Origin: Saprospiraceae bacterium
GTDB lineage: Bacteria; Bacteroidota; Bacteroidia; Chitinophagales; Saprospiraceae
Reading direction: 5' to 3'
NCBI GenBank assembly: GCA_028280415.1
Contig: JANQLV010000075.1
Span: 62,001-126,000 of the forward strand
Length of the DNA stretch: 64,000 nucleotides
The notes beneath the pieces are model-generated. The model worked only from the letters and a program-made list of their open reading frames with translations. It made no database searches and had not been told where the DNA came from. Made by a program: the position numbers and the translations under genes. Positions 1 through 8,887 of the stretch are shown here, piece after piece; position 1 is the stretch's first letter, and each line of letters starts with the position of its first letter.

Positions 1-3000
1 AATCCATTAATTGAGATTACATTCGGGAAACTGGTTTCCCAAGGATTTTGCAAATTCGGAAATACAAAATCTGCTTCAATGAATCTCCAGGAAGTATTAT
101 TTACAAAGGCCGGATCAAGCCCAAGGATGACCTTTCGAATCTGGATCATATCAAAAGTGGTGATCGACCCCGAATTGTTGGCATCTGCCGCAATCATTTT
201 ATACGGTGAGTCAAGTTCTTCAACCCCGAGAATATGTCTGCCAATTAAAACTAAATCAAAAGTACTTACGCCATTGTTCGCATTGATATCTTTTTCTGGG
301 TTTAATACATAGTTTCCACCTTCTGCAAGATTGGAAAAGGCGTATTGTCCATCGTAATCCGTGGAAGTAGAAAGGATACCACCTGGAATACCGGGGGCAT
401 CCAGATTTACCTCTACATGTTCAACACCTACTTCATCTTCTCTGGCAATTGTGCCGGAGATTTGTATATATTCTATACCTTCGCAAAAGGGGCTAACATT
501 ATCTTGTACGAGGACATAAGTAGAAACATAGGCCCAGTTGCCATTGATATCCTGAATCCAGATATCCACAGTTTGAGTGCCTAAATCATCAATACCTGAA
601 AAAGTCCAGGAAGAACTTGCATTGGCTGGTGGTGTGCTTTGTCCCGGGCCTTCTGAAGGAGAAATAATTCTCCATTCCTGAATCCCGCAATTATCAAAGG
701 AAGGAGAAGATGGGTTATCAAAATCAGTTGCTTCGATCTCGATTTCACAGGTTTCCATCACTTCAATAGCAATTCCATTTAAAAGATTAGGTGTTGGAGC
801 TTTACAATCGGCAATGACAAAAAGATATTCACAACTACTTAGGTTCCCACAACCATCTTCGACAAACCACTGAATTTTGTGCGTCCCCAAAGCATAAGTA
901 CCACTGGCATCGTTCCCTGCTGCTTCAATGTCAATAGAACCGTCATTATCCAGATCAATTTTATAAGAATAATTCAAATTCAGGGAATCCGTACAATCAT
1001 CATTCGCTTCCAGAATCAGTGTTGCGGGACCGTTTTCACAATTTTCATCGTAGCTACAGAAAGAACGATCATCACAATTACTGAGAATCGTTGGATCATC
1101 TGAATTTAGTACTTTGATGACTTGAGTATATTCCCATGAGCCCGCTGATGAACCAGAATTTTCATCATATTGACACCAATCTACTATCGTCCAGGTTCTT
1201 AACACTTTTACACAGGCAGGTTCCTCAATAGGTAGATAAACATCTTCGTAGGTAACTGCAACAAGGTCACAGAAATCTTCAAAGACCTCAGGCTCTCCGG
1301 TAATCGACGGATCGAGCCCCGGGCCGCAGGCATCGGTATCGAAATCACAGGGCCAGATTACCCCATCATTTGGATTTGGATTATTGCAATCTGTATCTGT
1401 AATAAAGAAAGGCGTTCCGTTGACCAGGAATATTTGTTGTACACAGGAAGCTGTGTTACCGGAATCATCCGTAGCCGTCCAGGTTCTATTAACGACCCCG
1501 CCGCCACAATCATCCATATTTTCAAAATCAATGAAAGAGCTGGTAGCATCACAATTGTCGGATATTACAGGTTCTCCGGTTAAACTTAAATCCGTAAAAT
1601 CATCACCACAATCTACCTCGACACTGGAAGGACAGGTAATAGCGGGGTTGACCTTATCGTCTACCGTTGCTTCTACCATACAGCTATTACTGTTTCCACT
1701 TTCATCAGTTACTCTCAATTCTACCATTACCGTATTACCAACATCACAACAATAAAAAGGTGCGAAAGCGTCGAAGCCAGTACCATCGTTTCCAGGGCAA
1801 TGGGGAGTGTCCATTCTGCGAACTTCATAGATCAGATCGCTGCAGTTATCATAGCTTCCATTATCAAAGACAATTGCTTCGACCAAAGAACCTCCCGGGC
1901 CATTGATGTTTACTACGTGATTGGTTTCGCAAGTGGCGACTGGAGCAACTTCATCAATTACTTCAATTTGCATCGTACAGGTTGAACTGTTGCTGCAATC
2001 GTCAGTAGCGGTATAAATAATTGAATGTGTCCCTAGTGGTAGATTATATAAGGTATTGCCGTTCAGATAACCTTCCGGAACTTCTACGTCGATATCGATA
2101 TTACTTGTGGAAGAGCAATCATCGTTTACATTGGCATTGGGTACGATTAAGCTGGCAAAGCAATCGTTGCTGTTAACACTTATTACCTGGTTTGGCGGGC
2201 AGCTTAAATTTGGTGGTGTTTTATCTGTTACTTCTATAGTTTGGGTAAAAGTGATATTGGTTGAATTACACCAGTCATTTACCGTCCATTCTCTAAGTAT
2301 TTTATCACTATTTTGACAGATTGGAAGAATTTGATCTGTAAAACCCGCAGCGAACTCGCAAATGCCATTTATGGGCTGACCACCTATTGTTGGTACTCCG
2401 GTCACAGTAGTAGAAGTATTATCATTGGCACAGTCCAAAGCCGGTTGGTCAATATCATCATAATCAGGAGGGAAAACTACTTGATTTAAGGAAGGTCTGC
2501 TTACATTGATGATATGATTGCAGGAAGAACTGTTTCCGCTATCATCCGTTGCGGTATAATTACGGGTGATGACCTGATAAAATGGTCCGTTACAACCCAG
2601 GCTTTGCGTTTGTTCGGTGAAAGTTAAAGAAACGCTTCCATCACAATTGTCAAAAGCTGTTGGTGCGGGAACATCATCCGGATTATCAAAACAGGATATT
2701 GTAGTTGATTGACAATTGATCACAGGTGCCAGATAATCACTGACCAGCAAGCTCCCTGAGCAGGAGTTTCCACTAGCGGAGGTAATCGTCACCGAAACTG
2801 TTTGTCCCAGTTGGTTGCTTGTTACAAAATTACCGCCTGTAGCAGAAACAACTACCGTAAAGGGTTCACAACTGGGATCCCAACTTCCTTCCAGAATATC
2901 ATCAGGTGTAACCTCGGCAAAGCAGTTTTCGTCGAGTGATACTTGACCACCCTGGTTACAAACAAGAGAACATTGTCCGGAAAGATTATTACCAAAACCA

Positions 3001-3083
3001 AAAAAAAGCAATACTCCAAGAGGCAATATCTTGCCTATTGAGCTGAGAAAAAGTTGAATGGAGGTAGTTGTGGTTTTTTTCAT
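1..3083 (-). CDS. Large secreted HYR-repeat / dockerin-like protein (partial, C-terminus outside window)
   Basis: An uninterrupted reading frame runs from an ATG at 3083 to the window edge (about 1027 codons, no stop), so the gene is cut at its 3' side by the window and not broken. The start MKKTTTTSIQLFLSS, then a hydrophobic stretch ending near LSGQC, is a signal peptide. It is followed by many Cys-rich beta-sandwich repeats of HYR type, with recurring blocks such as NYTATDDSGNSSSC, WTVNDWC and ITCPSSVEVDC. Near residues 930-1010 there is a carboxypeptidase-regulatory-like strand region, then two dockerin-type Ca-binding motifs (DINANNGVSTFDLVLIGRHI and DANNSGSITTFDMIQIRKVI). This architecture is common in T9SS cargo of Saprospiraceae; the sorting domain itself would lie beyond position 1. 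The substrate or partner is unknown. Surface adhesion or matrix function is inference. Confidence 0.88.
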   Translation of the reverse strand, partial: MKKTTTTSIQLFLSSIGKILPLGVLLFFGFGNNLSGQCSLVCNQGGQVSLDENCFAEVTPDDILEGSWDPSCEPFTVVVSATGGNFVTSNQLGQTVSVTITSASGNSCSGSLLVSDYLAPVINCQSTTISCFDNPDDVPAPTAFDNCDGSVSLTFTEQTQSLGCNGPFYQVITRNYTATDDSGNSSSCNHIINVSRPSLNQVVFPPDYDDIDQPALDCANDNTSTTVTGVPTIGGQPINGICEFAAGFTDQILPICQNSDKILREWTVNDWCNSTNITFTQTIEVTDKTPPNLSCPPNQVISVNSNDCFASLIVPNANVNDDCSSTSNIDIDVEVPEGYLNGNTLYNLPLGTHSIIYTATDDCSNSSTCTMQIEVIDEVAPVATCETNHVVNINGPGGSLVEAIVFDNGSYDNCSDLIYEVRRMDTPHCPGNDGTGFDAFAPFYCCDVGNTVMVELRVTDESGNSNSCMVEATVDDKVNPAITCPSSVEVDCGDDFTDLSLTGEPVISDNCDATSSFIDFENMDDCGGGVVNRTWTATDDSGNTASCVQQIFLVNGTPFFITDTDCNNPNPNDGVIWPCDFDTDACGPGLDPSITGEPEVFEDFCDLVAVTYEDVYLPIEEPACVKVLRTWTIVDWCQYDENSGSSAGSWEYTQVIKVLNSDDPTILSNCDDRSFCSYDENCENGPATLILEANDDCTDSLNLNYSYKIDLDNDGSIDIEAAGNDASGTYALGTHKIQWFVEDGCGNLSSCEYLFVIADCKAPTPNLLNGIAIEVMETCEIEIEATDFDNPSSPSFDNCGIQEWRIISPSEGPGQSTPPANASSSWTFSGIDDLGTQTVDIWIQDINGNWAYVSTYVLVQDNVSPFCEGIEYIQISGTIAREDEVGVEHVEVNLDAPGIPGGILSTSTDYDGQYAFSNLAEGGNYVLNPEKDINANNGVSTFDLVLIGRHILGVEELDSPYKMIAADANNSGSITTFDMIQIRKVILGLDPAFVNNTSWRFIEADFVFPNLQNPWETSFPNVISING

Positions 3084-3663
3084 GTGGATTATAAAAAGTT
3101 ATTAGTGAGCGACTAATAAGTCCCTTCGTTATAATTAAAAATTATAATTCGTACCTGGGTTTTTATATTAATTGTTAGAAATTGACTGGCGTGTGTATTG
3201 CCTTTTAAAACAATACAACTTAGAGGGGTAGAGCCCGATTTTATATCTCTAACAAGAGACTTTTGAAAAGTTTTTGGGAAGGTAAATGATTTGGAAAGAG
3301 AAATACTCGTTCACAGTGTTAGCTTTTCCAAGTCGTTTTTTTGTTACATCAAAGGTACTATAAACAATAAATTTTTACATACCCTTAAATCGGTATTTTT
3401 TGCATTAACTATTAAAATAATAATAAAAAATAAATATTGTAAAATATTGTAAATAAGTGAGATATGATACTTTTTGCTTATATTATGTTTATAATACTAA
3501 TATAAAAGTTTTCGTAGTGTTATTGAAAACGGAAAGTAAATGGGGTGAAGAAAAGAAGGGAAAAGTATGCTATTTGGCCTGGTTAACCAGGATTTTGCAT
3601 CGATAATCGACTTTCAAGACCCCATACTGGAATCTCGAAAGCCGAAATAATTAAAGGTATTAG
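3084..3663. other. 580-bp AT-rich intergenic region with inverted repeats
   Basis: No gene is seen. It contains a TTATAATT/AATTATAA inverted repeat with a 3-nt loop (3129-3147) in the leader of the HYR gene and a perfect 14-bp palindrome CCTGGTTAACCAGG (3578-3591). An imperfect hairpin follows (CTTTCAAGA at 3611-3619 against TCTCGAAAG at 3633-3641), just past the stop of the GIN-domain gene. The last may act as a weak terminator, but no T-tract follows it. Confidence 0.5.
3350..3357 (-). promoter_or_regulatory. Candidate Bacteroidota -7 element for the HYR/dockerin gene
   Basis: The minus strand reads TACCTTTG, a perfect match to the Bacteroidota TAnnTTTG -7 element, 267 bases upstream of the start codon. 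I see no convincing -33 TTTG at the right spacing. If used, the transcript would have a leader of about 260 nt. Confidence 0.35.
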
Positions 3664-4383
3664 TTAGTATTCTTTTACTTTTCCTGAGCCGATTATATTG
3701 GATTTTATTTTTGGGCTTCCTTTGTATCGAACATCCCCGCTTCCTACCAGAGAAACAACCAATTGCTCACTTACACTGATATCGACGTTGCCCGAACCCG
3801 CAGAACTTACTTTGCATTCTTTTACGTTCAAACCGATTGCTTTTACATCGCCTGATCCTCCAATATCAACGCTTAATTCATTGGCATTTCCTTGTAAATC
3901 AACTTCGCCCGAACCACCAATACTACATTTAATATCTTTGGCACTAACATCCACTTTTACATCCCCGGAACCACCAATGGAGATACGAAGATCATCAACA
4001 TTTGTGAATTTATTTTCACCTATTATTGAGCCCGAACCGCCGATGGATAGTTTTTCTAACTCTTTTAATGTAACATAAATATCCAGTGGCTTATAATCTC
4101 TAACTCGATGCCCTCTTTTGAACTCAATATTCCAGGAGTCACCACGAGCATTTTTTTTGATTAGATCAATGATGTTTTGTTGTCCCTTGATTTCTATTTT
4201 TTGAGTATTGCCCTGTCGGATATATATATTTGCTGCAATGCCCAATCCGATAGAGTTGATCGGATCCATTTTAATAGTCTCTGTGACTATGCCACCCTGG
4301 CCTTTTACCTGCTGAGCGTGGAGATTATCACAATTTATGGAAGTAATAGCTATTAAAACTAAAAGGAAGTAAAGCTTTTTCAT
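3664..4383 (-). CDS. Secreted GIN-domain (DUF2807) protein
   Basis: The 239-residue protein begins with a signal peptide (MKKLYFLLVLIAITSINC...). The Cys at residue 19 could be a lipobox Cys, or cleavage could occur after HAQ. The mature part is a DUF2807/GIN head domain, a right-handed beta structure. This is visible as the regular recurrence of GGSGDV / GSGSI / GSGNV blocks spaced about 20 residues apart (for example LSIGGSGSI, LRISIGGSGDV, CSIGGSGEVDL). The family is abundant in Bacteroidota as periplasmic or surface proteins with no established activity. It is transcribed alone, towards the HYR gene, and its upstream region has a long inverted repeat (see 4421-4462). Family assignment is firm; function is unknown. 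Confidence 0.85.
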   Translation of the reverse strand: MKKLYFLLVLIAITSINCDNLHAQQVKGQGGIVTETIKMDPINSIGLGIAANIYIRQGNTQKIEIKGQQNIIDLIKKNARGDSWNIEFKRGHRVRDYKPLDIYVTLKELEKLSIGGSGSIIGENKFTNVDDLRISIGGSGDVKVDVSAKDIKCSIGGSGEVDLQGNANELSVDIGGSGDVKAIGLNVKECKVSSAGSGNVDISVSEQLVVSLVGSGDVRYKGSPKIKSNIIGSGKVKEY

Positions 4384-4420
4384 TTGTTTTTGTTTAAGAA
4401 TAATAAATGAATTGATTTCA

Positions 4421-4462
4421 ATAATATCAAGTTTGAGGAAAATAGTTGCTCCTTGATATTAT
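4421..4462. repeat. Perfect 11-bp inverted repeat upstream of the GIN-domain gene
   Basis: ATAATATCAAG (4421-4431) and CTTGATATTAT (4452-4462) are exact reverse complements separated by 20 bases. They begin 38 bp upstream of the DUF2807 start codon. There is no T-tract and the loop is long, so an operator with two half-sites or a 5'-leader hairpin is more likely than a terminator. Confidence 0.5.
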
Positions 4463-4581
4463 AATAGACATGCTGAACCTAGCAGGGTTGCACTATATTT
4501 TTTGGTATTCCTGTTGAATACAAGTGCAGATTAAAGCTATTTCAGATTTTGAAAAGTATGCCTGTTTTCAGGATGTTCTTT

Positions 4582-5619
4582 TTATAAAAAATCCACATCT
4601 ACTGCATAGGGATAAGTGATCAAATAATTTAAGGCCCGGTCAATATCAAATCCTTTAAAAACGACGGCATGCAACATCATGGTGATAGGAGTGTGGAGCT
4701 TATAATATTTTGAAAGCTGCTGCATAACCTGAATAGTACGTACCCCCTCTGCCAGTTCCGGCATCGAATTATTGATTTGCTCCAGGGTTTCTCCTTTGGC
4801 CAGTCTCATCCCCAAAGAATAGTTTCTGCTTTTTTCACTTGTAGCTGTAGCTATGAGGTCGCCAATACCGGCAGTTCCAATGAAAGCCCGGCTATCCGAG
4901 CCCATCGCTTTACCAATATAAACCATTTCCACCAGTCCCCGGGTAATCAGCATAGCCTGTATGTTTTTGCCCATGCCCATTCCTCCCAGAATGCCGGAAC
5001 CAATAGCGATTGCATTTTTCAATGCCCCGGCCAGTTCTGCTCCGAGCATGTCTTTGGTACCAAAAACGTGGAATTTTTCACTGTCCAGTACTTCGCGTCC
5101 GGCTTTGATCACTTCGTTAAACCTGCTGCCAATCACGGTTGCCGTAGGTTGTCCCGCCAAAATTTCTGCCGAAAGATTGGGCCCGGACAAACAACCGATT
5201 CGCAATACAACACTTTCCTGACGAATAATTTGACTCATGGTAAAAACATCCTCCTTGGAAAGGTTCATCTCTTCATCAAGTTTTTTATCACCCAGATCAA
5301 AGCCTTTTGTCCCGTGAATGAGAATATGATTGGGCTTGAGATAAGCCCCCAGGCTTTTCATCATATCCCTGAAATTGGTCGAAGGGACAATTGGAAAGAT
5401 TAGTGTACAACGTTTGGCAATTTCCTCCAGGTCATTAGTAGCTTTTATTCTTTCGGAAAGCGCTATTCCATGATGCTTCCTCGTTTCATTGATCTGCCTG
5501 ACCAGCTGCTCTTGTCTGCTGTATAATAATACGTCAACATTATGCGATAGCAAATTGGATATTGCCGTCCCGAAACTTCCCGCTCCGATAACCCCCACCG
5601 GTTTTTTATCTTTTTCCAA
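4582..5619 (-). CDS. gpsA: Glycerol-3-phosphate dehydrogenase [NAD(P)+]
   Basis: GpsA reduces dihydroxyacetone phosphate to sn-glycerol-3-phosphate for phospholipid synthesis in the cytoplasm. The 345-residue protein shows the N-terminal Rossmann GxGxxG motif (GVIGAGSFGTA, residues 9-19) and the family block GCLSGPNLSAEI. It also has the active-site region GAELAGALKNAIAIGSGIL and the C-terminal block ATSEKSRNYSLG with ELAEGVRT. The chosen start is a TTG giving MEKDKKPVGVIGAG; a GTG seven codons in would leave almost no residues before the first strand. The length is normal for the family. The gene stands alone between a GIN-domain gene downstream and a divergent hydrolase gene. Confidence 0.96.
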   Translation of the reverse strand: MEKDKKPVGVIGAGSFGTAISNLLSHNVDVLLYSRQEQLVRQINETRKHHGIALSERIKATNDLEEIAKRCTLIFPIVPSTNFRDMMKSLGAYLKPNHILIHGTKGFDLGDKKLDEEMNLSKEDVFTMSQIIRQESVVLRIGCLSGPNLSAEILAGQPTATVIGSRFNEVIKAGREVLDSEKFHVFGTKDMLGAELAGALKNAIAIGSGILGGMGMGKNIQAMLITRGLVEMVYIGKAMGSDSRAFIGTAGIGDLIATATSEKSRNYSLGMRLAKGETLEQINNSMPELAEGVRTIQVMQQLSKYYKLHTPITMMLHAVVFKGFDIDRALNYLITYPYAVDVDFL

Positions 5620-5974
5620 ACTTTTTGATTTTTATCATCACTTCTGAGCCAAAAATACTTCAAATAGTTTTGTTCTGTTACTTGCCGGGTGAATTATTTG
5701 AGCCAAGTTGGGATGAATGAGTAGAAATAAGGAGTATTTTGATAAAAACCCTTGATTTCGTAACAAAAACAGACGCAATTTTTCTGTTTAAGAATAAAGA
5801 TAACTTGAATAATTTAAAATAAAATACTTACTACATAAACGATTCATACAACCACGCGTTAATAAGAGGAATTGGATATTTTTACAGAGTGGGTTTTATT
5901 TCTAAAACTTTTTATCTGTACCAGCATGACTCACTGATAACACGAAATTTTTTTTTTGACCCAAGAGCGTGAAA
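5620..5974. other. Divergent intergenic region (gpsA / hydrolase)
   Basis: This 355-bp AT-rich spacer between divergent genes has no ORF or RNA gene that I can support. The minus strand carries TATTTTTG (5650-5657), which fits the TAnnTTTG -7 pattern and could serve gpsA, but no -33 element is seen at the expected distance. Confidence 0.4.
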
Positions 5975-7003
5975 ATGGTATACCGCTTTATAGTACTTTT
6001 GTTCTTTCCTTACCTGTTATGTGCCCAGGAAATCCTGCCACCAAAGCAAGCTGCCAGTGGCCCTGGCGGTAGTGATTATGTCCATGCCTCGGTTAGTCAA
6101 TATGATTATGCCCAGGAACCGGATGGCTTCTGGCTCTACGAACCTGCTGATCCCAAACCGGAAACTGCCAATGTTATCGTTTTTATTCATGGTTATGGGG
6201 CCTATAATCCTATGATTTATGGGAAATGGATAAAGCATCTGGTACGAAAGGGAAATACTGTGATTTATCCCCGATATCAGAGAAACCTGTTAAGTCCTTC
6301 TCCCAAGCTCTTTACTGAAAATGTGGTCGAGGCGATTCTTAATGCCCTGGATACGCTGAAAGAAAAGGAACACGTAGCTCCTATTACGGATGATTTTAGC
6401 CTGGTCGGGCATTCTTACGGCGGAGTAATCGCTGCAAATCTGGCGGTTTATCATAAACGATATACCATACCCAAGCCCGAAGCGGTGATGCTGGTATCTC
6501 CTGGTACGGGCCCTTTCAAAGGAGGATTATTAGACGATTATAAGGATTTTCCGGAAGATACCAACCTGGTCATTATGGTAAGCGATAAAGATCATACAGT
6601 GGGTGATAAGATTGGAAAAAGGATTTTTAAAACGGCAGTTAATGTTAAAAATCGAAATTTGATTAAACAATATTCGGATTATTACGGAAGCCAGCGCCTT
6701 ACCTCAGGGCATGACGAATCCTATTCTATCGACCTGGATTTTGATACCGGCTTGCGCAATTTTACAGCAAAGCGGGCATTAAAAATTGGTCGCTTAAATG
6801 CTATTGATTATTTTGGTTATTGGAAAATTTTTGATGCTTTAAATGATTTTACCCGATTTGGAACCAATAAAGTTTATGCTCTTGGCAATACAATCGAACA
6901 GAAATCACTGGGACTGTGGAGCGATGGGACCAGGATCAAAGAACTGGAGGTAATTGTACCGGAATTGGAACAAAAACTAATTAGTAATGAGGTGGAGAGA
7001 TGA
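5975..7003 (+). CDS. Secreted alpha/beta-hydrolase
   Basis: The protein starts with a signal peptide (MVYRFIVLLFFPYLLCAQ). It then shows an alpha/beta-hydrolase fold: an oxyanion-strand motif VIVFIHGYGAYNP around residue 70 and the nucleophile elbow LVGHSYGGV (Ser near residue 147). A late Asp in VSDKDHTVGD and a His in SGHDESYS complete a plausible Ser-Asp-His triad. About 342 residues is usual for lipase/esterase-like family members. A GTG two codons upstream (5969) is an alternative start; the ATG was preferred. The substrate cannot be read from the sequence. Lipid or ester hydrolysis in the periplasm or outside the cell is inferred from the signal peptide and fold. Confidence 0.83.
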   Translation: MVYRFIVLLFFPYLLCAQEILPPKQAASGPGGSDYVHASVSQYDYAQEPDGFWLYEPADPKPETANVIVFIHGYGAYNPMIYGKWIKHLVRKGNTVIYPRYQRNLLSPSPKLFTENVVEAILNALDTLKEKEHVAPITDDFSLVGHSYGGVIAANLAVYHKRYTIPKPEAVMLVSPGTGPFKGGLLDDYKDFPEDTNLVIMVSDKDHTVGDKIGKRIFKTAVNVKNRNLIKQYSDYYGSQRLTSGHDESYSIDLDFDTGLRNFTAKRALKIGRLNAIDYFGYWKIFDALNDFTRFGTNKVYALGNTIEQKSLGLWSDGTRIKELEVIVPELEQKLISNEVER

Positions 7004-7174
7004 TTGTTGAAGGACCACCTGGTTTATTGATGTAATAAAAAAAATTAGCTGAAAATTGTAAGTCAGCGATAAATTATTCATATTGTGATAGTTAAACTGC
7101 TTTGAGAAAACGTATTACTATTATAAGTGCTTTGCTCTTTAAGCAAACATGCGTTTAACTAACTTTTCATAACC

Positions 7175-8083
7175 ATGAAAAAGAATAGCTTATTTAATAG
7201 CTATAGCAGTTTAAATTCTTCTGATCTTTTGTTTTCCTTTAATTTCGAAGGTGTGGAACAGACTGGGCTAAATGCTCCGGATGAAAATGCTGTTTTGGGT
7301 ATAGATACTCCTGTCGAAGGGGATATTTATTTTGATTATTCGACCTATTCCTCTTTTTACCGATTTATTGGAGCTGTGATAATAGCGACCGGGCTAGTGT
7401 ATTTTATTTGGAGCCTCCAGGCAGAGGAAAAAAAAGTACAGTCTCCTTTATTGACTCATGACTTGCCTGTCCTGGAATATTCTGAAAACTTAGCAGTCGA
7501 TATTAAAAAAGAAATAGTATTGGAAGCGGAAAAAAGTGTTCCGCTGATAAGTGAAAAACAGAATAAAACCAAAGAAGATTATCCCATTTTTTATAATAAG
7601 AACATCATACCAAAAGACAGTAAGATTGAGCCTGAACAGCCAGAGGATACCTCTCCAAAAACTGTGATCCAAACAGGGGCCTATCAAACTTCTGATTTTT
7701 CCCGGGCAATGGAGCTTTCCATGGAAACAGGAAGGTATATTTTTATGAAATTTGGAGCAAAATGGTGTGTGCCATGTAAGGTGATGGAGGAAGGAGCCTT
7801 GGCAGACGAACAGGTACAGGCACTTTTGCAAGACCATTTTATTGTGCTCGATATCGATGTAGACAAGCCCGAAAATGCCAAAGTGAAAAAGGATTATTAT
7901 CTTTCAAAACTACCGACAATTCTTATTTTGGATCAATCTGCTAATGAGCTAAAAAGAAAAGAAAACTCGATGAATATTTCTGCTATGCGAGCGTTTTTAG
8001 AAGATATTACTGAAATGATGTTTTGGGAAAAAGAGCGACTGACTCAGGAAGATCACCAGTATTTAGAATATTCTGACAAATAA
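7175..8083 (+). CDS. Membrane-anchored thioredoxin-domain protein
   Basis: Residues 1-60 are polar and acidic and contain no signal peptide. A single membrane segment follows at about 63-80 (FIGAVIIATGLVYFIWSL), then a charged linker to about 165. The C-terminal thioredoxin fold has the redox motif WCVPC (Cys198 and Cys201) and a cis-Pro segment KLPTILILD. The topology suggests a cytoplasmic N-terminal tail and a periplasmic thioredoxin domain, similar in plan to DsbD/TlpA-type reductants and the thioredoxin_7 class. The redox partner is not evident, as no cytochrome maturation or Dsb genes are nearby. A rho-independent terminator lies 43 bp after the stop. Confidence 0.85.
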   Translation: MKKNSLFNSYSSLNSSDLLFSFNFEGVEQTGLNAPDENAVLGIDTPVEGDIYFDYSTYSSFYRFIGAVIIATGLVYFIWSLQAEEKKVQSPLLTHDLPVLEYSENLAVDIKKEIVLEAEKSVPLISEKQNKTKEDYPIFYNKNIIPKDSKIEPEQPEDTSPKTVIQTGAYQTSDFSRAMELSMETGRYIFMKFGAKWCVPCKVMEEGALADEQVQALLQDHFIVLDIDVDKPENAKVKKDYYLSKLPTILILDQSANELKRKENSMNISAMRAFLEDITEMMFWEKERLTQEDHQYLEYSDK

Positions 8084-8125
8084 AAATACATTTATAATAG
8101 TTCAACGGTTATTGTAATTTTGAAG

Positions 8126-8157
8126 GAGACATTTCAAGTGAGATGTCTCTCTTTTTT
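8126..8157 (+). terminator. Rho-independent terminator after the thioredoxin gene
   Basis: GAGACATTTC (8126-8135) pairs with GAGATGTCTC (8140-8149) around an AAGT loop with one G-U pair. It is followed by TCTTTTTT. It lies between the convergent thioredoxin and truB genes, and its T-tract touches the truB stop. Confidence 0.8.
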
Positions 8158-8887
8158 AATCTTCTTCTTCTGGAATTTCTACTTCTTCGATAAATTCAAT
8201 TAAATGATCAAGATTCCAGGCATCTTCGATTTTAAAATCTCCAATGGATATTCTTCTCAATTCCGTCAGATAACCTCCACTTCCTAGTGCTTTACCATAA
8301 TCATTAGCGATTGATCTGATATACGTCCCTTTGCTGCATTTTACATAAAAATCAATATAGGGCATCTCGGTTAGCGCTATTTTAAAATCATAAATTTTAA
8401 CCGGACGAGGTTTGATTTCTATGGTTTTTCCTTTTCGGGCTTTTTTATAAAGCGGCTGACCATCTACCTTAATAGCTGAAAATATGGGGGGAATTTGTTC
8501 GAGGTCGCCGATAAACTCTTGCCGAACTTTTTCCAGCAATTCCATATCAATATGCTCAACAGGAAATTGACTATCTTCTTCCATTTCCGCATCAAAAGAC
8601 GGGGTAGAAGCGCCCAGTTTTATCGTACCGGTATATTCTTTTTGTAAAGCCTGTAATTCATTTAGTTTTTTAGTGAATTTTCCGGTACAGATGATTAACA
8701 GACCGGTTGCCAACGGGTCAAGCGTACCGGCATGTCCAACCTTGATTTTTTTTACACCTAATTTATACTTAAGCTTATAGCGGATTTTATTGACCACATC
8801 AAAAGAGGTCCAGCTTTGGGGTTTGTCTACCAATAGCACCGTACCTTCTTTGAAATTGACTGATTTGGGAGGATTATTCGGATGCAT
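8156..8887 (-). CDS. truB: tRNA pseudouridine(55) synthase
   Basis: TruB isomerises U55 in the T-loop of tRNAs. The hallmark block VGHAGTLDPLATG places the catalytic Asp at residue 57. The KP box near the N-terminus (LLVDKPQSWTSFD) and the later YIRSIANDYG segment (RSI box) are also present. The 243-residue length is that of the short bacterial form without a long C-terminal PUA extension. The start overlaps the 3' end of uppP by 14 bp. This makes it the last gene of the ftsX-DUF3098-uppP-truB operon, an order widely seen in Bacteroidota. Confidence 0.97.
   Translation of the reverse strand: MHPNNPPKSVNFKEGTVLLVDKPQSWTSFDVVNKIRYKLKYKLGVKKIKVGHAGTLDPLATGLLIICTGKFTKKLNELQALQKEYTGTIKLGASTPSFDAEMEEDSQFPVEHIDMELLEKVRQEFIGDLEQIPPIFSAIKVDGQPLYKKARKGKTIEIKPRPVKIYDFKIALTEMPYIDFYVKCSKGTYIRSIANDYGKALGSGGYLTELRRISIGDFKIEDAWNLDHLIEFIEEVEIPEEED

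Noticed and set aside
879-1755. Plus-strand ORFs across the first 3 kb as separate genes
   Set aside because: They are short and lack any domain. They lie antisense to a continuous 1027-codon frame with strongly protein-like HYR repeats.
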